A stretch of 33,066 bases of DNA from NCBI GenBank assembly GCA_944332075.1, contig CALVJL010000012.1, positions 1 through 33,066 on the forward strand, in the 5' to 3' direction. The DNA is from an uncultured Bacilli bacterium (GTDB lineage: Bacteria > Bacillota_I > Bacilli_A > RFN20 > CAG-449). The position numbers and the translations under genes are program-made. The notes below the pieces were generated by a model. It saw only the letters and a list, made by a program, of their open reading frames with translations. It was not told the origin of the DNA and made no database searches. Shown piece after piece: positions 1 through 8,962 of the stretch (position 1 is its first letter; each line of letters opens with the position of its first letter).

Positions 1-1327
1 TGTAGTTATCGTTAACAACTAAGATTGCTTCATCATAATTACTAGGCCAACGCGAACCATATTCCTCACCGATTAAACGAATTAAATCAGTAAAAACTGT
101 CATCGGTTCAAGCTGTGTTCCATCTTGAGAGTAGATATCGATATTGAGGTTATAAGCATATTGAATAATGAATTCTTGGAAAGAAGGGTCGTTATCAATA
201 TAGCTCTTAAGATTTTTTAAGTTGTTGACTGAAGATGAGGACATAACTGAATCAAAGATACTAGACATGATTTCATTTGCCCCGATTGAAGAATCATTAC
301 CTTCAATTTCAGAAGAAGGTGGATTCATGATAGCTTCTAAAGCAGAGGTATAGTTTAATGACTCAGTTGTGATAGTTAACGGATAGGTCGATAGGGTATC
401 TTGCTGGACGGTGTCGATATAATTTTGGAATCCTGAAGATAAAGATAAGATTAAGGCGATACCGATAATGCCGATTGATCCGGCGAAAGATACTAAAGCA
501 GTTCTTCCTTTCTTAGTTAAAAGGTTTTTGCCTGAAAGAGATAATGCTGTCCAAAAGGACATAGAAGTCTTTTTCTCTTTAGTTGTTTTAGGTTTCTCTT
601 CAACTAAACTGGTTTTAGGAGCATCTTTAACATTAAATTCGCTAGAATCATTCATAATTCTTCCATCGAGTAATTCGACGATTCTAGTTGAATATCTTTT
701 AGCTAATTCCGGATTATGGGTGACCATGATGATGAGCTTTTCTTTAGAAATCTCTTTTAATAGTTCCATAACCTGAATTGAGGTTTTAGTATCGAGAGCA
801 CCTGTTGGTTCATCAGCGAGGATGATGTCTGGATTATTAACAATCGCTCTAGCGATAGCTACTCTCTGCATCTGTCCTCCGGATAACTGCGTAGGTTTAG
901 CGTTAATTTTATCGCCCAAGCCAACTTTCTCTAAAGCTTCTTTAGCCCGAGTTTTTCTTTCTTCTTTATTAACACCTGATAAGGTTAAGGCTAATTCAAC
1001 GTTTTCTAAAACTGTTTGATGAGGAATTAAATTATAGCTTTGGAAGACAAAGCCGATTTTATGATTACGGTAGTTATCCCAATCGCTATCTTTATAATCT
1101 TTAGTAGAAATATTATTGATGATTAAATCGCCATCAGTATAGTGGTCAAGCCCTCCAATAATGTTTAACAAAGTAGTTTTTCCGCAGCCGGATGGTCCGA
1201 GAATAGAGACAAATTCAGTATCGCGGAATTGAATTGATACACCTTTTAAAGCTTCGACGCATTGATAATTGCTGTCACCTGGTTTTCCTAAGGTGTAAGT
1301 TTTAATAATATTCTTTAATTCAAGCAT
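1..1327 (-). CDS. ABC transporter, ATPase fused to permease (partial, C-terminus outside window)
   Basis: Reading leftward from an ATG at 1327 (GGAG ribosome site just upstream), 442 codons stay open to the window edge. The first ~230 residues are a complete MacB/LolD-type ATPase: Walker [10 protein letters not shown] at 44-52, Q-loop Q96, signature LSGGQMQR at 148-155, Walker B ILADEP at 169-174, then the THNPEL H-loop. A charged linker leads to a first membrane segment (about residues 275-300) and the start of a large extracellular domain. ATPase-first fusion is typical of the big Firmicutes FtsX/MacB-type exporters of about 1000 residues. Such proteins export peptides, lipids or antibiotics, or act on the envelope; the substrate cannot be told here. 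It is the last of three leftward genes and follows the membrane protein by 38 bp, so cotranscription is possible. Confidence 0.9.
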   Translation of the reverse strand, partial: MLELKNIIKTYTLGKPGDSNYQCVEALKGVSIQFRDTEFVSILGPSGCGKTTLLNIIGGLDHYTDGDLIINNISTKDYKDSDWDNYRNHKIGFVFQSYNLIPHQTVLENVELALTLSGVNKEERKTRAKEALEKVGLGDKINAKPTQLSGGQMQRVAIARAIVNNPDIILADEPTGALDTKTSIQVMELLKEISKEKLIIMVTHNPELAKRYSTRIVELLDGRIMNDSSEFNVKDAPKTSLVEEKPKTTKEKKTSMSFWTALSLSGKNLLTKKGRTALVSFAGSIGIIGIALILSLSSGFQNYIDTVQQDTLSTYPLTITTESLNYTSALEAIMNPPSSEIEGNDSSIGANEIMSSIFDSVMSSSSVNNLKNLKSYIDNDPSFQEFIIQYAYNLNIDIYSQDGTQLEPMTVFTDLIRLIGEEYGSRWPSNYDEAILVVNDNY

Positions 1328-1365
1328 ATAAACTCCACTTCTTTTCTAATAACTTAAATAAATTA

Positions 1366-2295
1366 TCAGTCATTTATTAACTTATTATTAACTTTTTGTT
1401 GTTCTAATAAATTTTTTGTTAATTCGTAATCCGGCAAGAGGTTTTTATAGAAGCGAATTAAACCTAATGGAGCGCATACGAATAAGGCAGAAAAAATTAA
1501 TTTACGGAATCCAACCCAGCCGTTTCCAAAGAAGAAATCAAGAGGTGATTGATAGTCTTTAATCATTGATGGAACAGCTATAGATAAGAATACTATGAAA
1601 GTAACAAATGATATTGAAAGGAAAATCCAAGGCAAGACTTTATTAACATCAGGTCTAGATAAGAATAAAGTTGCTGCCATAAATAATGGAACAAAGACGC
1701 CTAAGAAGGTGATGTAATCGTTCATGAAGACCATGGTGAGAATTGATGGAACTATTCCGATTAAGGCTCCTAATATAGCTAAGCAAATCGATAAGATAAA
1801 ACGCTTCTTTCTCGTCTCAATATGCTTATTATACTTTTCCATAAATTTATCATAATAACTTTGGAAACAGTTTTTGTGCATAGGAATATATTCTTCACCT
1901 AAAGCAGTATATTCAGTGCATTCTTGTTTACAGAAGAAACAAGTATGATTACCTTCATAGCCATCGTTAATTAATAAGGCGGTTACCCGGTCAAGTATTT
2001 CATCACAGATAGCTTTAAAATCTGGACTATTTCTCTTTTCAATTGGCAAGGTGACGATTAAAGTGTCTTTTTCTGAAATCCCGTGAAGCGCGCAGGCATT
2101 TTTCTTCGCGGCCACTTCTAATCTTTTTCTTTCGACTTCGGTAATCTCTTTATTAGTGACAATATAAAAAGATGGAATCGCGTAGATGGTGTATTTCCAC
2201 TTTCTTAAATAGATAACGAAACCGCGTTCGCGTTTATAATAAATTCCGTTATCTTCTTGAAAATCTAATTTAGCTGCATATTCTTGTAGTTCCAT
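1366..2295 (-). CDS. Zinc-ribbon-containing membrane protein of unknown function
   Basis: 309 residues; the ATG is preceded by a GAGG ribosome site. The soluble N-terminal half (about 1-115) has no motif I recognise. A CFFCKQEC...MHKNC cluster (about 119-144) looks like a treble-clef or zinc-ribbon site. The C-terminal half has four hydrophobic segments (about 166-190, 195-215, 222-245 and 268-290) with a basic, positive-inside stretch (KRF) before the first. There is no signal peptide. It lies 13 bp downstream of the AlkD-like gene and 38 bp upstream of the ABC exporter, so it may be an accessory of that exporter. The zinc site is visible in the sequence; the function is not known. Confidence 0.8.
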   Translation of the reverse strand: MELQEYAAKLDFQEDNGIYYKRERGFVIYLRKWKYTIYAIPSFYIVTNKEITEVERKRLEVAAKKNACALHGISEKDTLIVTLPIEKRNSPDFKAICDEILDRVTALLINDGYEGNHTCFFCKQECTEYTALGEEYIPMHKNCFQSYYDKFMEKYNKHIETRKKRFILSICLAILGALIGIVPSILTMVFMNDYITFLGVFVPLFMAATLFLSRPDVNKVLPWIFLSISFVTFIVFLSIAVPSMIKDYQSPLDFFFGNGWVGFRKLIFSALFVCAPLGLIRFYKNLLPDYELTKNLLEQQKVNNKLIND

Positions 2296-2308
2296 ATCTT
2301 TGACCTCA

Positions 2309-2953
2309 TTATTTTTTTATTATATCGTTTCTTTTTAAGTTTTTAATCAGAAGTTTATTTTCTTCAGTGATTCTAAATGAATCACGTATCTTACCTTTAG
2401 TCTTCGATAGTAAATCTTTTGAAATACTGCCTGTTAACAAAAATTGATAGACTTTAGAAAAATATTTGATTGCTAAGGTAGCTAATAACCAAGCTTGAGC
2501 CATCGCAACATAATATTCCGAATCATGATGGTCGTTGATTGTTTTTATTAAAATATCGACGTCGTTTTCATCGATATTATGATTAAAAATAAAAATGACA
2601 TAAGCCATTCTCCGTAAAAAGAGATTTTTTTCTTTAAGTAAACGTTCAGCAAAAGAAAACATGTTAGAAAAATTGTCATAAATTAAATATTTTGTCAGTT
2701 CGTCGACATCATACCAGTTCTTAAAATATCTTTTATTGGATAAAATTAACTTTTTTTGTTCAGCAAAAGATTTAGCTTTCTGAAATAGAGACAAAAAATA
2801 AAAGGAAGATAAAACATGTGATGGATTGTTCTTCCAACTACTTAAATCTATACTTTGTTTTTTGATTTCTTTTAATAGCGATGTCTTTTCTGGGATAGTA
2901 ATTGAATAATTTAGTAAATATTGTTCAAGTTCTTTAACGTTTAACTCTTGCAT
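2309..2953 (-). CDS. DNA alkylation repair protein, AlkD-like HEAT-repeat glycosylase
   Basis: 214 residues, the usual size for the AlkD/DNA_alkylation family. These all-helical proteins excise 3- and 7-alkylated purines from DNA. Family-like stretches visible are WYDVDELTKYL (about 81-91), the RRMAYVIFIF helix, the YYVAMAQAWLLATLA helix with the conserved Trp region, and the C-terminal KIRDSFRITEENK segment that matches the family's closing helix. The start ATG has a GAGG site at good spacing. It is the first of the three leftward genes and is divergent from adhE across a 187-bp gap. AlkD proteins are recognised by fold more than by strict motif, so the exact substrate is open. Confidence 0.8.
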   Translation of the reverse strand: MQELNVKELEQYLLNYSITIPEKTSLLKEIKKQSIDLSSWKNNPSHVLSSFYFLSLFQKAKSFAEQKKLILSNKRYFKNWYDVDELTKYLIYDNFSNMFSFAERLLKEKNLFLRRMAYVIFIFNHNIDENDVDILIKTINDHHDSEYYVAMAQAWLLATLAIKYFSKVYQFLLTGSISKDLLSKTKGKIRDSFRITEENKLLIKNLKRNDIIKK

Positions 2954-2973
2954 TTCACTGATTCCTCTTTCTT

Positions 2974-2990
2974 ATTATATAAGAAAAAGA
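2974..2990 (-). promoter_or_regulatory. Probable -10 region for the AlkD-like gene, set in a palindrome
   Basis: On the minus strand a consensus TATAAT (2974-2979 on +) lies about 20 bp before the AlkD-like start. It is embedded in a short palindrome, TTCTTAT-TAT-ATAAGAA. No good -35 is visible at 17 bp. The palindrome could be an operator or just AT-rich chance. Confidence 0.35.
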
Positions 2991-3033
2991 AAATCTTCTT
3001 CCTATAAAATTTTAAAATAATAAAAAAAGTGGA

Positions 3034-3047
3034 TGTAACCGTTTTCA
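3034..3047 (+). promoter_or_regulatory. CcpA cre site upstream of adhE
   Basis: TGTAACCGTTTTCA matches the CcpA operator consensus TGWAANCGNTNWCA at every defined position. It lies about 95 bp upstream of the adhE start and upstream of the candidate -35 (3071-3076). That position can fit activation or upstream repression; the direction cannot be read from the sequence. It implies carbon-catabolite control of ethanol formation. The site also sits about 80 bp from the divergent AlkD-like start. Confidence 0.65.
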
Positions 3048-3070
3048 CTAGAAATTTAGAAAAAACTTCT

Positions 3071-3099
3071 TTTAATTGATATTTATTTATCGATATACT
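3071..3099 (+). promoter_or_regulatory. Candidate adhE promoter
   Basis: TATACT at 3094-3099 is a good -10. The hexamer 17 bp upstream (TTTAAT, 3071-3076) is a weak -35. Transcription would then begin near 3105, which leaves a short leader before the ATG at 3141 and argues against the in-frame TTG at 3108 as a start. Confidence 0.35.
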
Positions 3100-3140
3100 T
3101 TTATCGGTTGAAGAAATGTTCAACAGTTAAGGAGTCCCAA

Positions 3141-5771
3141 ATGGAAGAAAAAGTAATTACCCCACAAGAAGAAGTTGATTCATTAGTTAAAAAGGCTCTT
3201 AAGTGCCTTGATGAATATGCTTCATTTACTCAAGAGCAAATCGATTATATCGTTGCTAAAGCTTCAGTTGCTGCACTTGATCATCACGGCAGTTTAGCTA
3301 AATTAGCTATTGAAGAAACCAAAAGAGGCGTTTTTGAAGATAAAGCAACTAAAAACTTATTTGCATGTGAATACGTCGTTAATAATATGAGACATTTAAA
3401 AACTGTCGGTATTATTGAGGATGATGAAGTTACAGGAATTGTTAAAGTCGCTGAACCAGTCGGTGTTGTCGCCGCTTTAACCCCGGTTACTAATCCAACC
3501 TCAACAGCAATTTTTAAATCTCTTATCTGCTTAAAAACTAGAAACCCAATCATTTTCTCTTTCCACCCAAATGCTAAACAATCATCAATTGCTGCCGCGA
3601 AAGTCGTCTATGAAGCAGCGGTTGCAGCAGGAGCACCAAAAAACTGCATACAATGGATTGAAAATATCTCAATGGAAGCAACTAATTGCTTAATGAACCA
3701 CCCAGGAGTCGCAACAATTTTAGCTACTGGCGGTAATGCGATGGTTAAAGCTGCTTATTCTTGCGGTAAACCAGCATTAGGCGTTGGTGCAGGTAATGTT
3801 CCTGCTTATATGGAAAAAACTTGTAATGTTAAACAAGCAGTAAATGATATCGTTTTATCTAAATCATTTGATAACGGTATGGTTTGCGCTTCTGAACAAG
3901 CTGTTATTATCGATAATGATATTTATGATGCAGCATTAAAAGAATTTGAATCTTTCGGTTGCTATCTCTGCAATGAAAAAGAAAAGAAGATGCTCGAAAA
4001 ATTTATGTTCGGTGTCGCAAGTAAAGAAGATTGCCCAAAAGCTAAATTATATGCTCCATTAGTTGGTCAATCAGCAAAATGGATTGCACAGCAAGCTGGA
4101 TTTGAAGTTCCAGATAAAACAGTTATCTTACTTGTTAAATGCTCACAAGTCGGTGTCAACGAACCTCTCACAAGAGAAAAATTATCACCGGTCTTAGCTG
4201 TTCTTAAATCAAAAGATAGCGAAGAAGGAATTAAGCTTGCTAAGCAGATGGTTGAATTCAACGGCTTAGGTCACTCAGCAGCTATCCATACTACTAATAA
4301 AGAATTAGTTGAACATTTCGGCGATGTCATTCCGGCAATTAGAATTATTTGGAATTCTCCATCAACATTTGGCGGAATCGGTAATGTTTATAACTCATTC
4401 TTACCTAGCTTAACCTTAGGATGCGGTTCATACGGCCATAACTCAATTGGCGATAATGTTTCCGCGGTTAATTTACTCAATATTAAAAAGATCGGACGGA
4501 GAAGAAACAATATGCAATGGTTCAAGATTCCTAGCAAAATCTATTTTGAAAGAGATGCCATTGAGTATCTCCATCAGATGAAAGAAATGAAGAAAGTAAT
4601 GATCGTTACCGATAGAAGCATGGTTGATTTAGGCTATGTTGATAGAGTTACCGATCAACTTAAACAAAGAAGAGAAGAAGTTCAATATCAATTATTCTGC
4701 GATGTTGAACCAGATCCATCAATTCAAACTGTTTTAAGCGGTGTTAAGTTAATGCGTTCATTTGAACCGGACACCATCATCGCTTTAGGTGGTGGCTCAG
4801 CAATGGATGCCGCGAAAGGTATGTGGCTCTATTATGAACACCCAGAAGTCAACTTCAATGACTTAAAGCAAAAATTCATGGATATTAGAAAGAGAGCTTT
4901 CCGTTATCCAGAATTAGGTAAAAAAGCTAAATTAGTCTGTATTCCTACAACTTCCGGAACCGGTTCAGAAGTTACTCCGTTTGCAGTTATTACCGATAAA
5001 ACTGAAAATAAGAAATATCCATTAACCGACTATTCATTAACTCCAACAATTGCGATTATTGATCCTTCTTTAACTTTATCCCTTCCAAAGAAGATTACCG
5101 CAGATACCGGAATGGATGTATTAACTCATGCTACCGAAGCTTTCGTTTCAACTTTAGCTAACGATTTCACCGATGGATTAGCTATCCAAGCGGTTAAAAT
5201 GGTCTTTAAATATCTTGAAAGATCATATAATAACGGCGCTAATGACCCAGAAGCTAGAGAAAAAATGCACAACGCTTCAACATTAGCAGGTATGGCATTT
5301 GCTAACGCTTTCTTAGGAATGAACCACTCAATGGCTCATAAAATCGGTGGTGAATTCCACGTTCCACACGGCAGAGCTAACGCTATCTTATTACCGTTTA
5401 CTATCCGCTATAACGGAACAAAACCACAAAAATTATCAACTTGGCCAAAATATAATTTCTATAAAGCTGATGAACGCTACGCTGAATTAGCTGCAGCAAT
5501 CGGCTTAAAATTCAATACTGTCGCTGAAGGTGTTGAAGCTTACGCTAAAGCCGTCGGTGAACTCGGTATGAGATTAGGAATCAAGATGAATTTCCAATCA
5601 CAAGGAATTGATAGAGAAGCTTGGATGAATGCAATGGACAAATTAGCTTATCTCGCTTATGAAGATCAATGCTCACCAGCTAACCCACGCGTACCGATGG
5701 TTGAAGACATGAAGAAAATCATGATCGCAGCTTACGATTCTCAAGAATTCATCGCTCCTGAAAATAAATAA
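3141..5771 (+). CDS. adhE: Bifunctional acetaldehyde-CoA/alcohol dehydrogenase AdhE
   Basis: 876 residues, the standard AdhE length. The enzyme reduces acetyl-CoA to acetaldehyde and then ethanol with two NADH, and assembles into spirosomes in the cytosol. The N-terminal aldehyde dehydrogenase half (about 1-440) carries the catalytic Cys249 in NGMVCASEQ. A short linker around RRRNNMQWF (about 455) leads to the iron-dependent alcohol dehydrogenase half, with the GGGSAMDAAK nucleotide loop from residue 550 and iron-ligand motifs of the type MDVLTHATEAF and NHSMAHKIGGEFHVPHG. The start is the ATG at 3141 because AAGGAG lies 6 bp before it; an in-frame TTG at 3108 has no ribosome site. The gene stands alone with its own terminator. 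The cre site upstream suggests CcpA control. It gives this fermenter a route to reoxidise NADH. Confidence 0.97.
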   Translation: MEEKVITPQEEVDSLVKKALKCLDEYASFTQEQIDYIVAKASVAALDHHGSLAKLAIEETKRGVFEDKATKNLFACEYVVNNMRHLKTVGIIEDDEVTGIVKVAEPVGVVAALTPVTNPTSTAIFKSLICLKTRNPIIFSFHPNAKQSSIAAAKVVYEAAVAAGAPKNCIQWIENISMEATNCLMNHPGVATILATGGNAMVKAAYSCGKPALGVGAGNVPAYMEKTCNVKQAVNDIVLSKSFDNGMVCASEQAVIIDNDIYDAALKEFESFGCYLCNEKEKKMLEKFMFGVASKEDCPKAKLYAPLVGQSAKWIAQQAGFEVPDKTVILLVKCSQVGVNEPLTREKLSPVLAVLKSKDSEEGIKLAKQMVEFNGLGHSAAIHTTNKELVEHFGDVIPAIRIIWNSPSTFGGIGNVYNSFLPSLTLGCGSYGHNSIGDNVSAVNLLNIKKIGRRRNNMQWFKIPSKIYFERDAIEYLHQMKEMKKVMIVTDRSMVDLGYVDRVTDQLKQRREEVQYQLFCDVEPDPSIQTVLSGVKLMRSFEPDTIIALGGGSAMDAAKGMWLYYEHPEVNFNDLKQKFMDIRKRAFRYPELGKKAKLVCIPTTSGTGSEVTPFAVITDKTENKKYPLTDYSLTPTIAIIDPSLTLSLPKKITADTGMDVLTHATEAFVSTLANDFTDGLAIQAVKMVFKYLERSYNNGANDPEAREKMHNASTLAGMAFANAFLGMNHSMAHKIGGEFHVPHGRANAILLPFTIRYNGTKPQKLSTWPKYNFYKADERYAELAAAIGLKFNTVAEGVEAYAKAVGELGMRLGIKMNFQSQGIDREAWMNAMDKLAYLAYEDQCSPANPRVPMVEDMKKIMIAAYDSQEFIAPENK

Positions 5772-5784
5772 TCATAATTAATTG

Positions 5785-5814
5785 AGACCAACTATAATGG
5801 TTGGTCTTTTTTTC
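5785..5814 (+). terminator. Intrinsic terminator of adhE
   Basis: An 8-bp perfect stem (AGACCAAC / GTTGGTCT) with a 7-nt loop is followed directly by a T-run. It begins 13 bp after the adhE stop. Confidence 0.9.
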
Positions 5815-5897
5815 ATTTAAAATTAAAAATATTCTATTTTTGCTAGATAAAATTAATAAAAATTAAGCAACATATGTATTTATTTTTTGATATTTTG

Positions 5898-5906
5898 TGA
5901 TAAAAT
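5898..5906 (+). promoter_or_regulatory. Extended -10 promoter of the small zinc-ribbon gene
   Basis: TGATAAAAT is an extended -10 (TGn plus TAAAAT). No strong -35 is present, which is tolerated by extended -10 promoters. Transcription from about 5913 would give a leader of roughly 75 nt before the ATG at 5990. Confidence 0.45.
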
Positions 5907-5989
5907 GAAATCGTGTTAATAGTATCCTTTATCTGTTTAATCAAAAATTAAAGTACTTACTGGAGCGATTAATACAGAAAGGATAACCT

Positions 5990-6163
5990 ATGGAAGACAA
6001 GAAAATTATCTGCAAGGACTGCGGAAAAGAATTCATCTTCACAGTCGGCGAACAAAAATTCTTTGCTGAAAAAGGATTTACCAATGATCCTGTCAGATGC
6101 CCTGAATGCCGTAAAAAACGTCGGGAAGCTCGCGCAAAGCAAGAAGCTGAACAAGCAAAGTAA
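5990..6163 (+). CDS. Small zinc-ribbon protein (zf-trcl type)
   Basis: 57 residues. Two CxxC knuckles, C8-x2-C11 and C37-x2-C40, frame a segment with GKEFIFTVGEQ and FFAEKGF, and the tail is rich in Lys, Arg, Ala and Glu. This is the layout of the probable zinc-binding zf-trcl family, common as stand-alone small proteins in Firmicutes. Its role is not established; nucleic-acid or ribosome binding is a guess from the basic tail. The ATG is preceded by AAAGGATAACCT, a reasonable ribosome site. It has its own promoter and terminator, so it is monocistronic. Confidence 0.85.
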   Translation: MEDKKIICKDCGKEFIFTVGEQKFFAEKGFTNDPVRCPECRKKRREARAKQEAEQAK

Positions 6164-6170
6164 TTATTAA

Positions 6171-6197
6171 GGTAAGGTGAAAACCTTGCCTTTTTTT
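6171..6197 (+). terminator. Intrinsic terminator of the zinc-ribbon gene
   Basis: GGTAAGG pairs with CCTTGCC (one G-U) across a 6-nt loop and is followed by seven T. It lies 8 bp after the stop. Confidence 0.85.
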
Positions 6198-6236
6198 ATG
6201 ATATATTTTATAATCTTATCGCTTGGGAGAATTCAT

Positions 6237-6833
6237 ATGTTTTTAAAAAAATTGATTTTAGTTGTCTCTCCTCCTGCTTGCGGGAAGACTTTTGTTTCTA
6301 AAAAATTAGCAAGCGCTTTAACGCACGTCGTCTATCTTGATAAGGATACATTAATCCCTCTTTCAAAGAAGATTTTCGAAGTCGCTGGTGAAGAATATAA
6401 TCGCTCATCAGATTTCTTTAACAAAAACATTCGCGATTTAGAATACGTAGTTACTCTTGATTTAGCTTTTGAAGCATTGCAATATGAAGATTTAGTTTTG
6501 GTTAACGCTCCATTCACAAGAGAAATTAGAGATATTGATTTTGTTAGTAAATTATCTAAGAGATTGAAAGATGAACTCAATGCTGAATTAGTCTTTATTT
6601 GGGTCAATGCTTCACCAGAAACTTGCCATAGAAGAATGGTGGAAAGAAACTCTACCCGCGATACTTGGAAATTAGAAAATTGGGATGAATATATCAAAGG
6701 CGTTGATTTCTCTATTCCAACTCCGCTTTCTTCCAAAGAATCCGGTGCTAAACTCATCGTTTTTGATAACGATCACGATGATACATTCGAAAGCGAACTT
6801 AAGAAAACTGTCAATCTTTTAGAAAAAGAATAA
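6237..6833 (+). CDS. P-loop nucleotide kinase / AAA_33-type ATPase
   Basis: 198 residues. The P-loop is SPPACGKT at 11-18, with the first Gly of the usual GxxxxGKT replaced by Ser. A YLDKDTLIP stretch soon after resembles the D-x-D region of small-molecule kinases, and FIWVNASPETCHRRMVERN (about 120-140) resembles the lid arginine region of the zeta-toxin/AAA_33/shikimate-kinase-like group. The substrate is unknown. The ATG at 6237 is chosen because GGGAG lies 7 bp upstream; extending to 6177 would run back into the preceding terminator. It is flanked by terminators on both sides and so is transcribed alone. Confidence 0.75.
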   Translation: MFLKKLILVVSPPACGKTFVSKKLASALTHVVYLDKDTLIPLSKKIFEVAGEEYNRSSDFFNKNIRDLEYVVTLDLAFEALQYEDLVLVNAPFTREIRDIDFVSKLSKRLKDELNAELVFIWVNASPETCHRRMVERNSTRDTWKLENWDEYIKGVDFSIPTPLSSKESGAKLIVFDNDHDDTFESELKKTVNLLEKE

Positions 6834-6841
6834 TCTTAAAT

Positions 6842-6867
6842 ATCTGGCTTATGCCAGATTTTTTTTG
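6842..6867 (+). terminator. Intrinsic terminator of the P-loop kinase gene
   Basis: Perfect 7-bp stem ATCTGGC / GCCAGAT with a TTAT loop and an eight-T tail, 8 bp after the stop. Confidence 0.92.
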
Positions 6868-7004
6868 TTGCATAAAAAACATATATCTCACGCTTTGGCA
6901 ATAATTATATATAATTATTTTTCAATTTGCCCCATTTTGTTATAGATTATCATTTTGTCTCATTGTAAAATATAGCCGTAATAAAACAGAAGGGATTTTT
7001 TATT

Positions 7005-7577
7005 ATGGAAGAATTTATTATCGAAACAAGTGCTAGACATGTTCATGTCACACAAGAAACCTTAGAAGTCCTCTTCGGCAAGGGAGCGGAGTTAACTGTC
7101 AAAAAGATGCTTTCGCAACCTGGTCAATTCGCTTCTGAACAAAAGGTCGAGGTCATCGGACCTAAAGGAACACTTAAGTGCTCAATTCTCGGACCTTGCA
7201 GAAACGTCAATCAAGTTGAACTCTCTCTCACCGATGCGAGAACTTTAGGTATCGCAGTTCCTGTTAGAGAATCAGGAGATGTTAAGGGATCAACAGCGAT
7301 TACTATCAAAGGACCTTGCGGCGAAGTTGCTTTAACAGAAGGTGCTATCGCTGCTAAACGCCATATTCACATGACTCCAGCAGATGCTGAAAGATTCAAT
7401 GTCAAAAATGGCGATATCGTTAATGTTAAAGTCGTTAACGAGACTGGTAGAGGCTTGATCTTTGGTGATACAGTCATCAGAGTCAGCGATAAATATGCTT
7501 TAGCAATGCATATCGATACCGACGAAGCTAATGCAGGTGCATTATCTGGCTTAGTCAAAGGTATCATTGTTAAATAA
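7005..7577 (+). CDS. pduL: Phosphate acyltransferase PduL
   Basis: 190 residues. PduL interconverts acyl-CoA plus phosphate with acyl phosphate plus CoA and is unrelated to Pta. The two zinc-binding histidine pairs are visible: H12-V-H14 in SARHVHVT and H120-I-H122 in KRHIHMTP. The FASEQKVEV, GPCRNVNQVELS and DEANAGAL stretches are family hallmarks. There is no N-terminal microcompartment-targeting helix and no shell gene nearby, so this is the free metabolic form, likely acting on acetyl-CoA. It starts 11 bp before rnfC and appears to be the first gene of the rnf operon, which suggests joint control of substrate-level ATP formation (through acetate kinase, not in the window) and Rnf. Confidence 0.93.
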   Translation: MEEFIIETSARHVHVTQETLEVLFGKGAELTVKKMLSQPGQFASEQKVEVIGPKGTLKCSILGPCRNVNQVELSLTDARTLGIAVPVRESGDVKGSTAITIKGPCGEVALTEGAIAAKRHIHMTPADAERFNVKNGDIVNVKVVNETGRGLIFGDTVIRVSDKYALAMHIDTDEANAGALSGLVKGIIVK

Positions 7578-7588
7578 GAGGAGAAGAT

Positions 7589-8962
7589 ATGTCATTATTT
7601 AAATCAGAAGGATGCAAGCATCTGACTGGAATCAATGACACCAAACATTTAACCTCAGAAAAAGAGATTTTGACTCTCCCTGATGAATACAGCAAGGAAG
7701 TCTATGTACCTCTTGTCGATCCAGGTAAAGGATTACCAATTAACGTTGAAGCTAAAGTTGGCGATCACGTTAAAGTTGGTACCTTAATCGGAACGAGAAA
7801 TATGTTTGGTAACTTGATTCCAATCTATTCACCGGTTTCCGGTGTCATCAAAGGTGAAGAAAATATTCTTCACGGCGGACTTGGCAGAATGGCCAAGCAT
7901 TACGTTATCGAAAACGATTTCAAGTATGAAAATGTCAAAGTTTGCGAACCATTTTCATTAGAATCTGATTCCGATACAATTATCGATGCTATGCAGAAAC
8001 TTGGATTAGTCGGTCTCGGCGGAGCTGGTTTCCCAACATTCATCAAATATAAAGGTGTTAAAGATATCGATACTATTATTATCAATGGTGTCGAATGCGA
8101 ACCATTCTTAACTACCGACTACAACGCAATGATTAAAGAAAGCGAAGAATTATTCCTCGGTGCCTCTTTAATGATGAAAGCTGCACATGCTCAAAGAGCT
8201 TTAATTTGCTTTAAGCAAAACAAAGTTAGAGTCTATGAGGCTTTGAAAGATAAAGTTCATGAACATCCAGGCCTTGAACTTAAATTAGTTCCAGATGTCT
8301 ATCCGATGGGCTGGGAAAAACTTCTCTGCAAGACAGTTACTGGTAGAACTTATGAAAAATTACCAGCAGAAGCTCACGTAATTATCAATAACGCTCAAAC
8401 AGCAATTGAATTAGCTAAGTCGTCTAAGACTGGCTTTATTACAAGAAGCAAAATGCTCACAGTTACCGGTGAAGGCCTTAAAGAAAACGCTAATGTAATA
8501 GTGCCAATCGGAACTAAGGTTAGTGAAATTGTTCGTTTCATGGGTGGTTATACCATCGATGAAGGTGTCGTTTTATTAGGTGGACCAATGTGTTCAAGAG
8601 GCTTAATGAACGATAACTGCGCAATTCTTCCTCAAAACGATGCTATCACCGTTTTAAGAAAGTTAAAGAGAAGAACTCAACAATGCTTAAGATGCGGTGC
8701 TTGTACAGATCACTGCCCAACTAACTTACAGCCAGTTGAGATTAAAATCGCATATGAACACAAAGACATGGATAGAATGATGGCTTTGAAACCAACAGTC
8801 TGTATCGGCTGCGGATTATGTTCTTATGTCTGCCCAAGCCAAATTGAAGTCAATGATTTCGTTAAGAAGGCTAAGGCTTTAGTTATGATGGAACAAACAA
8901 AACGCAAAGCCGCTGAAGCTAAAAAGGCTGAAGCAGCAAAACCTCAAGGAGGAAAACAATAA
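7589..8962 (+). CDS. rnfC: Rnf complex subunit RnfC (NADH-binding, iron-sulfur)
   Basis: 457 residues, typical of Firmicutes RnfC. This peripheral subunit binds FMN and NAD(H) and carries two [4Fe-4S] clusters. The N-terminal barrel-like region is followed by the glycine-rich VGLGGAGFPTFIK motif (about 141-153) and the INGVECEPFLTTDY FMN/NADH-site signature. The cluster motifs CLRCGACTDHC and CIGCGLCSYVC begin at C366 and C405, each with a following CP. The C-terminal ~25 residues are Lys/Ala-rich. The start has a GAGGAG ribosome site. Its stop overlaps the rnfD start by one base, indicating translational coupling. Confidence 0.97.
   Translation: MSLFKSEGCKHLTGINDTKHLTSEKEILTLPDEYSKEVYVPLVDPGKGLPINVEAKVGDHVKVGTLIGTRNMFGNLIPIYSPVSGVIKGEENILHGGLGRMAKHYVIENDFKYENVKVCEPFSLESDSDTIIDAMQKLGLVGLGGAGFPTFIKYKGVKDIDTIIINGVECEPFLTTDYNAMIKESEELFLGASLMMKAAHAQRALICFKQNKVRVYEALKDKVHEHPGLELKLVPDVYPMGWEKLLCKTVTGRTYEKLPAEAHVIINNAQTAIELAKSSKTGFITRSKMLTVTGEGLKENANVIVPIGTKVSEIVRFMGGYTIDEGVVLLGGPMCSRGLMNDNCAILPQNDAITVLRKLKRRTQQCLRCGACTDHCPTNLQPVEIKIAYEHKDMDRMMALKPTVCIGCGLCSYVCPSQIEVNDFVKKAKALVMMEQTKRKAAEAKKAEAAKPQGGKQ

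Noticed and set aside
468-1019. Plus-strand frames opposite the ABC transporter
   Set aside because: They lie opposite the clear ATPase and first span of the leftward ABC transporter gene and have no family features.
2941-3123. Minus-strand frame of 60 codons with a TTG start upstream of the AlkD-like gene
   Set aside because: No ribosome site; it covers the adhE promoter and cre site and overlaps the AlkD-like start. Composition is only Lys/Phe/Ile from AT-rich DNA.
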